A stretch of DNA of 5,748 nucleotides from Oscillospiraceae bacterium (GTDB taxonomy: Bacteria > Bacillota > Clostridia > Oscillospirales > Oscillospiraceae): the NCBI GenBank assembly GCA_016290695.1, contig JAEEUX010000166.1, positions 1 through 5,748 on the forward strand. The letters are read 5' to 3'. The position numbers and the translations under genes are program-made. The notes under the pieces are model-generated. The model was not told the origin of the DNA and did not search any database. It saw only the letters and a list, made by a program, of their open reading frames with translations. How positions within the stretch are numbered: the first letter of the stretch is position 1; every line of letters begins with the position of its first letter. Shown here piece after piece: positions 1-5,748 of the stretch.

Positions 1-482
1 ATAACGTGCGCGGCCGTGGTGGGGCTCGGCTTGCCGGAAATATTAGCGCTGGGTGCGGCTATCGGAACTCCGGACAGTTCTATCAGCCGCATCGTTGCAG
101 GGTGATCCGGGCAGCGGACAGCGACGGTATCCATCCCCGCCGTGACGCGGGGCGGGATAAGCTCGTTTTTAGGCAGTACCATCGTAAGCGGCCCCGGCCA
201 GAACATTTCCGCGAGGCGAAACGCCGTATCGGGGACGTTTCGGCACCATTTATTCAGCGCTTCCGCGCTCTCAACGTGGATAATGAGCGGGTTATCCTGC
301 GGCCTGCCCTTCACCTCGAAAATACGCTTTACCGCGTCCTCATTGAGCGCAGAGGCGCCGAGGCCGTAAACCGTTTCCGTGGGTATGGCGACAAGGCCGC
401 CGCGTTTTATGATTTCTGCTGCTTTGAGGATATTTTCCTCGCGCTGCCGGGTGTTTTCCGTTGCAAGAAGAAGCGTTTCCAA
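1..482 (-). CDS. tsaC: Threonylcarbamoyl-AMP synthase (TsaC/Sua5), 5' part; cut by the window's left edge
   Basis: The first 160 codons are visible and open to the edge; the C-terminus is missing. The enzyme makes L-threonylcarbamoyladenylate from threonine, bicarbonate and ATP, the first step of tRNA t6A37 synthesis in the cytoplasm. YrdC-fold signatures seen on translation: IPTETVYGLG near residues 33-42, KGRPQDNPLIIHV near 58-70, FWPGPLT near 94-100, VAVRCPDH near 120-127 and PSANISG near 144-150. The start is a TTG (480-482) one base after the prfA stop. I prefer it because GAGGA (491-495) lies 8 bases upstream, no ATG or GTG was seen in frame nearby, and the protein then begins METLLLATEN, a sensible YrdC N-terminus. 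The tight junction suggests translational coupling to prfA. Short TsaC and long Sua5 (extra C-terminal domain) cannot be told apart because the gene is cut. Confidence 0.93.
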   Translation of the reverse strand, partial: METLLLATENTRQREENILKAAEIIKRGGLVAIPTETVYGLGASALNEDAVKRIFEVKGRPQDNPLIIHVESAEALNKWCRNVPDTAFRLAEMFWPGPLTMVLPKNELIPPRVTAGMDTVAVRCPDHPATMRLIELSGVPIAAPSANISGKPSPTTAAHV

Positions 483-483
483 C

Positions 484-1557
484 TTAGTTTTCCTCGCTTG
501 TTCTGAGTTTTTCGGCTTGGTCGGCTGTTATGAGCGCGTCGATAAGCTCGTTAAGGTCGCCGTTCATGACGGAGTCAATTTTGTAGAGGGTGAGGCCGAT
601 GCGGTGGTCGGTAACGCGGCCCTGCGGGAAGTTATAGGTTCTGATGCGCTCGTTCCTCATGCCCATGCCGACCTGGCTTTTTCTTTCGGCGGCAATCTCG
701 GCGTTCTGCTTTTCGCACTCCATGTCGTAAAGCTTTGCGCGCAGTATTTTCATGGCGCGGTCTTTGTTTTTGTACTGGCTGCGCTCGTCCTGACATTCTA
801 CGACAAGGCCGGTCGGTATATGCGTTATACGAATAGCGCTCTCGGTTTTGTTAACGTGCTGACCGCCCGCGCCGGAGGAACGGTAGGTGTCTATTTGCAA
901 ATCGTTGGGGTTGATTTGCAGCTCCACTTCGTCGACCTCTGGAAGAACAGCGACCGTCACCGTGGAGGTATGAATCCTGCCGCCCGCCTCCGTATCGGGA
1001 ACGCGCTGGACGCGGTGCACGCCGCTTTCAAATTTAAGGCGCGAATAGGCGCCCTCTCCCTCAATGATGAAGCTGACTTCCTTTACGCCGCCGAGCTCCG
1101 TTTCGTTAATATCGGTTATCTCGAGCTTCCAGCCGCAGCGCTCGGCATACATTGTATACATACGCAGGAGCGACCCGGCGAAAAGCGCCGCCTCGTCGCC
1201 GCCTACGCCCGCGCGAATTTCGACGATAACGTTTTTATCGTCGTTCGGATCCTTCGGAATAAGGAGCAGACGGAGCTTGTTTTTAAGCTCGTCAATAGAA
1301 GCCGTCGCGCTTTCGTATTCCTCCTGCGCCAGAGCCTTCAGCTCCTTATCCGTCGACGAGGAAATCAGTTCTAGCGCTTCCTTGGCCGTGTTTTCCGCGC
1401 GGACATACTCGCGGTAAGTCTCCACGAGCGGTGCAAGCTCCTTTTGCTCGCGCGCGGCGCGGCTCATCGCGGTTGGGTCGTTATATAACTCAGGGCTGAG
1501 CATACGCGCTTCAAGTTCCTCGTATTTTTCCTCGATAAGTTTAAGTTTTTCAAGCAT
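484..1557 (-). CDS. prfA: Peptide chain release factor 1 (RF1)
   Basis: RF1 recognises UAA and UAG in the ribosomal A site and triggers peptide release. The protein has 357 residues, the normal RF1 length. An N-terminal helical region (about 1-100) is followed by the RAGVGGDEA motif (115-123), the codon-reading tripeptide PDT (187-189) inside RVQRVPDTEAGGRIHTS, and the catalytic GGQ loop (231-233, in SSGAGGQHVNKTES). The P-x-T tripeptide rather than SPF identifies RF1 and not RF2. The C-terminal block RTYNFPQGRVTDHRIG (306-321) is typical of the family. The ATG start has GGAG (1566-1569) eight bases upstream. It follows the ABC-F gene after a 31-base gap with no hairpin, so the two are probably co-transcribed. 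prmC, whose product methylates the GGQ glutamine and which often follows prfA, is not next to it here. Confidence 0.98.
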   Translation of the reverse strand: MLEKLKLIEEKYEELEARMLSPELYNDPTAMSRAAREQKELAPLVETYREYVRAENTAKEALELISSSTDKELKALAQEEYESATASIDELKNKLRLLLIPKDPNDDKNVIVEIRAGVGGDEAALFAGSLLRMYTMYAERCGWKLEITDINETELGGVKEVSFIIEGEGAYSRLKFESGVHRVQRVPDTEAGGRIHTSTVTVAVLPEVDEVELQINPNDLQIDTYRSSGAGGQHVNKTESAIRITHIPTGLVVECQDERSQYKNKDRAMKILRAKLYDMECEKQNAEIAAERKSQVGMGMRNERIRTYNFPQGRVTDHRIGLTLYKIDSVMNGDLNELIDALITADQAEKLRTSEEN

Positions 1558-1588
1558 ATTTCAGGCTCCGCAAAAGAGATTTTTTGGC

Positions 1589-3445
1589 TTATTCGCTGAC
1601 TTCGGCCCACTGGTCATAAAGCTCGTTCAGCTTAGCTTCGAGCTCTGTTTTCTGCTCGAAAAGCTCGTTCAGCTTCTGGTAATCTGATGAAAATTCCTCA
1701 ATGTCGGCGTCGAGCTTCGCCTTTTCCGCTTCGAGCGAATTGATTTCCTTTTCAAGCAGAGCAGCCTTTTTCTCGGCGCTCTGAGGCTTCGTTTTTTTCT
1801 CCGCTTTGGGTTTAGCCTCTTTTTTGACTTGCTCGGTCTTCGCAGTTCTTGCCTTAAACTCACGGAATTTCTCAAAACCGCCCTTAAAATCGGTGATTTC
1901 GCCGTTTTCAAGCTCCCAGATTCGTTCGGCAAAACGGCTTATAAAATATCTGTCGTGCGAAACGAAAAGCAGCGCGCCCGTATAATCTTCAAGCGCTTCT
2001 TCGATCCATTCGCGCGAGGCAATGTCAAGATGGTTCGTCGGCTCGTCGAGGATGAGAAAATTTACGTCCTCACGCATGAGAATACAAAGACGAAGGCGGC
2101 TTAGCTCGCCGCCTGAAAGCGCCGAGATGGGCTTGAAAACATCCTCGCCGGAGAATTTAAACGCGCCGAGGCGGTTGCGAGCCGTCTGCGTGCTGCAATT
2201 AGTTTCGTATATCACCGTATCGAGGACGCTGCGCTCCATGTGGTCGAAATGAATCTGCTGCTCAAGGCAGGCCATCTTTACTGCGGGGCCGAGCTTTATC
2301 ATGCCCCTGTCGGGCTTCTCGCTGCCCAAAAGCATGTGGATAAAGGTGGACTTGCCCGCGCCGTTATCACCGAGAAGAGCTATACGTTCCCCTCCGCCGA
2401 CGTTAAGGTCTGCCCCACTCAGAATGAGCTTTCCGGGGAAGCTCTTTTGCAGGCCCTTAATAACAAAAAGCTCGTCGCTCGTAAACTCACGCTCGGTAAA
2501 ACGCGCAAACATGCGCTTTTCTGCCGTGGGCCTGTCCGTTTGCCGCAGACGCTCTATGCGCGACTGAATGGCGAAGGATTTCTGCATGAGCTTTTTGTTG
2601 CCCGTGCCCCATTGATGCAGGCGGTCAGCCGCGTCCTCAAGACGCTTGATCTCCTTCTGCTCTTTTTCGTATTTTTTCATCTGCTCTTCAAAGCGAGCCT
2701 GTTTTTCAATGGCAAAAAAGCTGTAATTGCCGTTATAAAACTCCGCCTTGCCGTCGACTATTTCTATAACGCGGTCAACGACCTTGTCGAGAAAATAGCG
2801 GTCGTGCGAAACGGTGAGGACGGTTCCCTTGAAATGCGCCAAATAATCTTCAAGCCATTCCGTCGCGTGCAGGTCAAGGTGGTTCGTCGGCTCGTCGAGC
2901 AGCAGGATGTCGGTTTTTTCGAGTATCAGACGCGCAAGATTCACGCGCGTCTTTTCGCCGCCGCTGAGCTGGGAAAACAGGCGCTCACGCATCTCACGCG
3001 GGATATAAAGGCCGTTAGCGACCTTATCGCGTTCAAAATCAATGTCATAGCCGCCGAGACGCTCAAAATCCGCCATGAGCCGGTCATACTCCGAAGCGCT
3101 GTATTCGCTGCCCTCGGACATGATTCGCTCTATGGCCTCCATCTTTTTACGGATGGCGTAAATATGGCTGTGCGCGGTTTTTAAAACGTCCTCCGTCGTG
3201 TATTCCGGCGGGAAGACGGGTATCTGCGAAATGAGCCCCGCGCGTTTGCCGGACGGCAGAACGACCTCGCCCTCGTCGGAGCTCAGCTCGCCGATGATGA
3301 TTTTAAACAGCGTTGACTTGCCCGCCCCGTTTTTTCCGAGCAGACCGACACGCTCCCCTTCGTAAATCTCGAAGGAAATGCCGTCCAATATATTTTTGTC
3401 TTCCTCAAAGGCTTTGACAATGTTTTTAACGGTAATGTCGATCAT
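1589..3445 (-). CDS. ABC-F family ribosome-associated ATPase (YdiF-like)
   Basis: This 618-residue protein has two ATP-binding cassettes and no membrane segments, so it is a soluble ABC-F protein and not a transporter. Cassette 1: Walker A GKNGAGKST (37-45), signature LSGGE (160-164), Walker B LLLDEPTNHLD (181-191), H-loop His214. Cassette 2: GDNGAGKST (359-367), LSGGE (443-447), LILDEPTNHLD (464-474), His497. Both catalytic glutamates are present (185 and 468). The charged helical linker at about 245-315 matches the P-site tRNA interaction motif. A Lys/Ala/Glu/Pro-rich stretch (about 535-560) leads to a C-terminal coiled coil (about 560-615), as in Bacillus YdiF. Known members bind the ribosomal E site and either relieve stalling or protect against ribosome-targeting antibiotics; which applies here cannot be read from sequence, though a YdiF-like housekeeping role is likelier. 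The ATG is preceded by GGGAGA (3451-3456). Confidence 0.95.
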   Translation of the reverse strand: MIDITVKNIVKAFEEDKNILDGISFEIYEGERVGLLGKNGAGKSTLFKIIIGELSSDEGEVVLPSGKRAGLISQIPVFPPEYTTEDVLKTAHSHIYAIRKKMEAIERIMSEGSEYSASEYDRLMADFERLGGYDIDFERDKVANGLYIPREMRERLFSQLSGGEKTRVNLARLILEKTDILLLDEPTNHLDLHATEWLEDYLAHFKGTVLTVSHDRYFLDKVVDRVIEIVDGKAEFYNGNYSFFAIEKQARFEEQMKKYEKEQKEIKRLEDAADRLHQWGTGNKKLMQKSFAIQSRIERLRQTDRPTAEKRMFARFTEREFTSDELFVIKGLQKSFPGKLILSGADLNVGGGERIALLGDNGAGKSTFIHMLLGSEKPDRGMIKLGPAVKMACLEQQIHFDHMERSVLDTVIYETNCSTQTARNRLGAFKFSGEDVFKPISALSGGELSRLRLCILMREDVNFLILDEPTNHLDIASREWIEEALEDYTGALLFVSHDRYFISRFAERIWELENGEITDFKGGFEKFREFKARTAKTEQVKKEAKPKAEKKTKPQSAEKKAALLEKEINSLEAEKAKLDADIEEFSSDYQKLNELFEQKTELEAKLNELYDQWAEVSE

Positions 3446-3450
3446 TATAT

Positions 3451-3456
3451 TCTCCC
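3451..3456 (-). promoter_or_regulatory. Ribosome binding site of the ABC-F gene
   Basis: On the minus strand GGGAGA is followed by five bases and then the ATG at 3443-3445. This fixes the start of the ABC-F gene. No convincing promoter was seen in the 35 bases between this gene and the upstream hairpin. Confidence 0.75.
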
Positions 3457-3480
3457 GGGTATGAGCTTAGCATCAAATAT

Positions 3481-3502
3481 TAAGGCGGCAAAAGCCGCCT
3501 TA
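3481..3502 (-). terminator. Intrinsic terminator hairpin after upp
   Basis: TAAGGCGGC and GCCGCCTTA form a perfect 9-bp stem around a four-base loop, starting 12 bases after the upp stop. Read on the minus strand, the stem is followed by ATATTTGATG, which is T-rich but lacks a solid T run, so termination may be incomplete. The position between upp and the ABC-F gene, both on the minus strand, fits a terminator that lets some transcription through. The stem is symmetric, but the plus strand carries no gene leading into it, so the minus direction is inferred. Confidence 0.75.
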
Positions 3503-3514
3503 TATGAATACACT

Positions 3515-4144
3515 CTATTTTGTGCCGAAAATCCTGTCGCCCGCGTCGCCGAGACCGGGGACGATGTAACCGTGGTCGTTAAGCTTCTCGTCGAGCGCTG
3601 CTACGAAGATATCGACGTCGGGATGCTCGGACTGAACCTTCTTAACGCCCTCCGGCGCGCCGATAATGTTCATGAGACGGATAGTGCGGCAGCCGCGCTG
3701 CTTAATAAAGCTTATTGCCGCGGCGGCGCTTCCGCCTGTAGCAAGCATGGGGTCGAGAACGAAAACATCTCTCTCCTGAATGTCGTTCGGGAGCTTGCAG
3801 TAATATTCCACCGGCTCAAGGGTCTTCGGGTCGCGGTAAAGGCCGATATGTCCGACCTTCGCGTTCGGAATGAGCTGGAGGACGCCGTCCACCATGCCGA
3901 GACCTGCGCGGAGAATCGGAACTATTGCAAGCTTCTTGCCCGCGAGACGCTTTACCTTTGCCCTTGCGACGGGGGTATCGATTTCAACTTCCTCAAGAGG
4001 AAGATTTCTCGTTGCCTCAAAGCACATAAGGCTGGCTATCTCGGAGACTATCTCGCGAAACTCCTTAACGCTTGTATTTTTATCTCTGAGAATGGAAAGC
4101 TTATGCTGAATAAGAGGATGCTCCATTACATGTAATTCACTCAC
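3515..4144 (-). CDS. upp: Uracil phosphoribosyltransferase
   Basis: Upp converts uracil and PRPP to UMP and diphosphate, the main uracil salvage step, in the cytoplasm. The 209-residue product has the same length as the Bacillus subtilis enzyme and looks alike throughout, for example HPLIQHKL (9-16), VPILRAGLGMVDG (75-87) and GLYRDP (101-106). The PRPP-binding loop is DPMLATGGSA (131-140), and the uracil-binding C-terminus is YIVPGLGDAGDRIFGTK (193-209). The start is GTG: AAAGGAGAT (4152-4160) lies seven bases upstream, and the later in-frame ATG at 4126 would be too far away and would remove conserved residues. The stop is TAG. The gene lies 36 bases after tsaB with no hairpin between, so it is probably the last gene of the tsaE-tsaB-upp unit. 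Confidence 0.98.
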   Translation of the reverse strand: MSELHVMEHPLIQHKLSILRDKNTSVKEFREIVSEIASLMCFEATRNLPLEEVEIDTPVARAKVKRLAGKKLAIVPILRAGLGMVDGVLQLIPNAKVGHIGLYRDPKTLEPVEYYCKLPNDIQERDVFVLDPMLATGGSAAAAISFIKQRGCRTIRLMNIIGAPEGVKKVQSEHPDVDIFVAALDEKLNDHGYIVPGLGDAGDRIFGTK

Positions 4145-4151
4145 GGGTAAT

Positions 4152-4160
4152 ATCTCCTTT
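4152..4160 (-). promoter_or_regulatory. Ribosome binding site that sets the GTG start of upp
   Basis: AAAGGAGAT on the minus strand ends seven bases before the GTG at 4142-4144. It is the strongest anti-SD match near upp and decides GTG over the internal ATG at 4124-4126. Confidence 0.85.
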
Positions 4161-4180
4161 GTATATATGAATAATAACAG

Positions 4181-4885
4181 TTAATGACCAAGCTTTTCGT
4201 CTCGTTCTCTCTCCGCCTGTGATTTGCGGAGATACACCGGCTCAAGCCCGCCCCATTCTGACGGGTCAGCGGCAAGAGCGGCGTAAGCGACGCCTACGGC
4301 AGACTGAAACCTCACGTCCTCCGGAGCAAGCGCAGCACTGACTCCAAGCTTATCTAAAGTATTATAGCATAATTCCGCTCCGTCTCCAACTATAAAAACG
4401 CTTTTTTTCAGATTTTTCAGTTCTTCCGCAAGTTCTTCGACGGAAATTGCCCTGTCAGGCGTGATTCTGGCAGGGATACGGTTCGTAATTTCAAACAGCG
4501 CGTTGTAAATCTGCCCGCGTCTTGCGTCCATAGCGGGGCAAATAACGCAGCCCTCCATAGCGCGGCAGCTCCACGCCATAGCCTCCAGCGTCGAGACGCC
4601 GACGCCGGGGATTTCCGCGCCCCACATAAGGCCCTTCGCCGCAGCGACGCCTATTCTTATTCCTGTGAACGAGCCCGGCCCGGCGGCGACGGCGATAAGG
4701 CTCATATCCTTAACCGTAAAACCGCAGTCTTTTAGAAGCCCTTCCGCCATTGGAAGCAGCGTAACGCTGTGCGTAAGCCCGTTATTGCGAAACGACGACG
4801 CAATAAGCTTCCCGTCCTCAACAAGAGCGCAGGACGCGGCCTTCGCGGAGGATTCGATTGCAAGAACTCTGAACGGCTGGTTCAT
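4181..4885 (-). CDS. tsaB: tRNA threonylcarbamoyladenosine biosynthesis protein TsaB (YeaZ)
   Basis: TsaB is the inactive ASKHA-fold partner that dimerises with TsaD and, with TsaE, supports transfer of the threonylcarbamoyl group to A37 of tRNA. The product has 234 residues, normal for TsaB. Family marks: VLAIESSAKAASCAL at the N-terminus (about 7-21), LTHS (37-40), AAGPGSFTGIRIG (67-79), MDARRGQIYNAL (119-130) and PVYLRKSQAERE near the C-terminus (216-227). Its length is well short of TsaD (about 340), which rules that paralogue out. The ATG overlaps the tsaE stop in an ATGA (4882-4885), with AGAGGTG (4891-4897) upstream inside tsaE, so the two are probably translationally coupled. Neither rimI nor tsaD, frequent neighbours in other Firmicutes, follows; upp comes next. 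Confidence 0.97.
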   Translation of the reverse strand: MNQPFRVLAIESSAKAASCALVEDGKLIASSFRNNGLTHSVTLLPMAEGLLKDCGFTVKDMSLIAVAAGPGSFTGIRIGVAAAKGLMWGAEIPGVGVSTLEAMAWSCRAMEGCVICPAMDARRGQIYNALFEITNRIPARITPDRAISVEELAEELKNLKKSVFIVGDGAELCYNTLDKLGVSAALAPEDVRFQSAVGVAYAALAADPSEWGGLEPVYLRKSQAERERDEKLGH

Positions 4886-5298
4886 TTTTTCACCTCTATG
4901 GAAATGGTTCTTTCTGTTTCGCCTGTTTTGGTGAAAACGATATAATACGTTCCCGGCTCAAAAACGTCCTTGACACGCTCGCTCCACTCCACGGCGCAAA
5001 CGCCGCCGCGTTCGAGATAATCCTCCCAGCCTATGTCGAAAAGCTCGTCGGAGGAGCCGAGACGGTACATATCAAAATGAAAAAGCGGGATTCTGCCCGG
5101 ATATTCGTTTACGATGTTGAAGCTCGGACTGGATACGGGCATATCTATGCCAAGTCCGCGCGCCATTCCTCTGATAAACGCGGTCTTGCCGGAGCCGAGC
5201 TCACCGAAAAAAGCACAGACAGAGCCGGACACAAGCGTTGCGGCAAAGTCTTTGCCGATAGCCTCGGTATTCTTTTCGCTACTTGAAGTATACAGCAT
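4882..5298 (-). CDS. tsaE: tRNA threonylcarbamoyladenosine biosynthesis ATPase TsaE (YjeE)
   Basis: TsaE is a small P-loop ATPase that binds TsaB-TsaD and is needed for multiple turnover in t6A synthesis. I place the start at the ATG 5296-5298, giving 138 residues beginning MLYTSSSEKN. AAAGGAG (5306-5312) lies seven bases upstream, whereas the GTG six codons earlier (5314-5316) overlaps that site and has none of its own. Motifs in the 138-residue numbering: Walker A GELGSGKT (32-39), SSPSFNIVNEY (56-66, the switch region), FHFDMYR (73-79) and AVEWSER (102-108). The order and spacing match TsaE. It is the first gene of the minus-strand unit, with a good promoter just upstream, and its stop overlaps the tsaB start by ATGA. 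Confidence 0.96.
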   Translation of the reverse strand: MLYTSSSEKNTEAIGKDFAATLVSGSVCAFFGELGSGKTAFIRGMARGLGIDMPVSSPSFNIVNEYPGRIPLFHFDMYRLGSSDELFDIGWEDYLERGGVCAVEWSERVKDVFEPGTYYIVFTKTGETERTISIEVKK

Positions 5299-5305
5299 TT
5301 GCCCG

Positions 5306-5312
5306 CTCCTTT
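5306..5312 (-). promoter_or_regulatory. Ribosome binding site that sets the tsaE start
   Basis: AAAGGAG on the minus strand is followed by CGGGCAA and then ATG at 5296-5298, an ideal seven-base gap. The alternative GTG at 5314-5316 sits immediately before it, so the longer reading of tsaE would place its start codon upstream of the binding site. Confidence 0.85.
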
Positions 5313-5326
5313 CCACAGTTCATATT

Positions 5327-5355
5327 ATTTTATCATTATGCACCCTACAAGTAAA
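5327..5355 (-). promoter_or_regulatory. Predicted sigma-A promoter for tsaE-tsaB-upp
   Basis: On the minus strand the -35 box TTTACT (5350-5355) is followed by a 17-base spacer and the -10 box TAAAAT (5327-5332). TGA directly before the -10 gives an extended -10 element. Transcription would begin near 5320, leaving a leader of about 22 bases that just contains the tsaE ribosome binding site. This is read by eye against the housekeeping consensus. Confidence 0.65.
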
Positions 5356-5363
5356 CAAAAAAA

Positions 5364-5392
5364 TTGAAAACTCCCAATTATAATGTTATAAT
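5364..5392 (+). promoter_or_regulatory. Predicted strong sigma-A promoter for the rodA-like gene
   Basis: TTGAAA (5364-5369), a 17-base spacer and a perfect TATAAT (5387-5392) make a near-consensus housekeeping promoter. TG one base before the -10 (5384-5385) adds an extended -10 element, and an A7 run (5357-5363) lies directly upstream like an UP element. Transcription would begin near 5399, giving a leader of about 75 bases. A second TATAAT at 5379-5384 has only 9 bases to the -35 and is not the functional box. Confidence 0.8.
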
Positions 5393-5463
5393 CATATAAA
5401 GGGGCAATTTGCCGCCCTCAAGCCGCGCCAAAATCAATCTTCCGGCGCAGTATATTTTAGTCC

Positions 5464-5468
5464 GAGGT
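5464..5468 (+). promoter_or_regulatory. Ribosome binding site of the rodA-like gene
   Basis: GAGGT lies six bases before the ATG at 5475-5477. It supports this start for the gene that runs off the right edge. Confidence 0.7.
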
Positions 5469-5474
5469 ATTGTC

Positions 5475-5748
5475 ATGAAGGCAAATATAAAGCTTTTTTT
5501 CAGCGGAATTAAAGATTTTTTCAAGACGGCGGACATTCTCCTGCTTGTGCTCAGCATTGCCGCTTCGAGCATTGGTCTTGTGCTTATTTACAGCGCCACA
5601 AGGAGTTATAATACTAACAGCTACATGGCGGTTCAGATTTCGGCAATGGTCATCGGCATAATCTTCTTCGTTGTGTTCTCCATCGTCGATATCGATATAA
5701 TATCCCAACAATGGCCGCTTTTGGTTTTGTTTAATTTCGTCCTCATTA
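5475..5748 (+). CDS. rodA: SEDS-family peptidoglycan glycosyltransferase (RodA/FtsW/SpoVE type), 5' part
   Basis: An open frame starts at ATG 5475 and runs without a stop to the right edge, giving 91 residues. SEDS proteins are multi-pass membrane enzymes that polymerise glycan strands from lipid II together with a class B PBP. Seen here: a short cationic N-terminus (MKANIKLFFSGIKDFFK), membrane segment 1 at about 20-39 ending in the SEDS-typical GLVLIYSATRS (34-44), an outside loop, membrane segment 2 at about 51-71, then VDIDIISQQW (71-80) and the beginning of a third hydrophobic segment. The IYSAT motif and this spacing are typical of RodA/FtsW. I favour RodA over FtsW or SpoVE from the general look of the N-terminus, but too little is visible to be firm. 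It is transcribed away from tsaE. Confidence 0.85.
   Translation, partial: MKANIKLFFSGIKDFFKTADILLLVLSIAASSIGLVLIYSATRSYNTNSYMAVQISAMVIGIIFFVVFSIVDIDIISQQWPLLVLFNFVLI

Noticed and set aside
379..1374. A 331-residue open frame on the plus strand opposite prfA
   Set aside because: It lies wholly antisense to the convincing RF1 gene, has no family motif, and reads as a reverse-frame shadow.
187..1557. PDT tripeptide and RAGVGGDEA in RF1 as possible altered stop-codon reading
   Set aside because: The middle position of the RF1 P-x-T motif varies naturally and GGQ is intact. The window uses TAA, TAG and TGA as stops, so nothing suggests recoding.
2240..3184. A 314-residue open frame on the plus strand opposite the ABC-F gene
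   Set aside because: Antisense shadow; the minus strand encodes both ABC cassettes in full with all key motifs.
3444..3476. TTGATG and TATAAT on the minus strand before the ABC-F gene as a promoter
   Set aside because: The spacer is 21 bases and the TATAAT overlaps the ATG start codon, so a transcript from it would lack the start.
3461..4135. A 224-residue plus-strand frame opposite upp
   Set aside because: Antisense to a complete upp; its first codons cross the terminator hairpin and no family similarity is visible.
4162..4191. Possible promoter before upp: TTGGTC, 18 bases, TATATA on the minus strand
   Set aside because: The -10 is so close to the gene that transcription would begin within the upp ribosome binding site; the fit is also poor.
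5378..5392. Tandem TTATAAT repeats
   Set aside because: Best explained as an AT-rich -10 region; only the second copy is correctly spaced from the -35, and two short copies do not make a repeat element.
5378..5711. Two minus-strand open frames opposite the rodA-like gene
   Set aside because: Low-complexity, motif-free shadows; the plus-strand frame has a promoter, a ribosome binding site and SEDS motifs.

Overview
The window reads as an ordinary chromosomal segment of a Gram-positive anaerobe, most likely a Clostridia-type Firmicute. This rests on the strong AGGAG-type ribosome binding sites before most genes, the Bacillus-like uracil phosphoribosyltransferase and RF1 sequences, a YdiF-like ABC-F ATPase, a tsaE-tsaB pair and a RodA-type SEDS protein. 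G+C looks close to one half by eye. No mobile element, CRISPR array, rRNA, tRNA or phage gene is visible, and the coding density is high.

Layout: six genes lie on the minus strand and are read from right to left. They are tsaE (4882-5298), tsaB (4181-4885, overlapping tsaE by ATGA), upp (3515-4144), an ABC-F ATPase (1589-3445), prfA (484-1557) and the 5' part of tsaC/sua5 (482 to the left edge). A perfect 9-bp hairpin at 3481-3502 separates upp from the ABC-F gene, so there are probably two transcription units: tsaE-tsaB-upp and ABC-F-prfA-tsaC. At the right end a divergent plus-strand gene starts at 5475 and runs off the edge; its 91 visible residues look like the N-terminus of a RodA/FtsW-family protein. 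The 5299-5474 gap holds two convincing back-to-back promoters whose -35 boxes are only 8 bp apart.

Function: the minus-strand block is centred on translation. TsaC makes threonylcarbamoyl-AMP. TsaB and TsaE, with TsaD (not in the window), place that group on A37 of ANN-decoding tRNAs. RF1 ends translation at UAA and UAG. The ABC-F protein is expected to act at the ribosome E site. Upp is a pyrimidine salvage enzyme that happens to sit among them. The divergent gene belongs to cell-wall elongation.

I found no sign of a new biological system. The points most worth a second look are the divergent promoter region, the corrected tsaE start, the TTG start of tsaC tied to the prfA stop, and the hairpin before the ABC-F gene.
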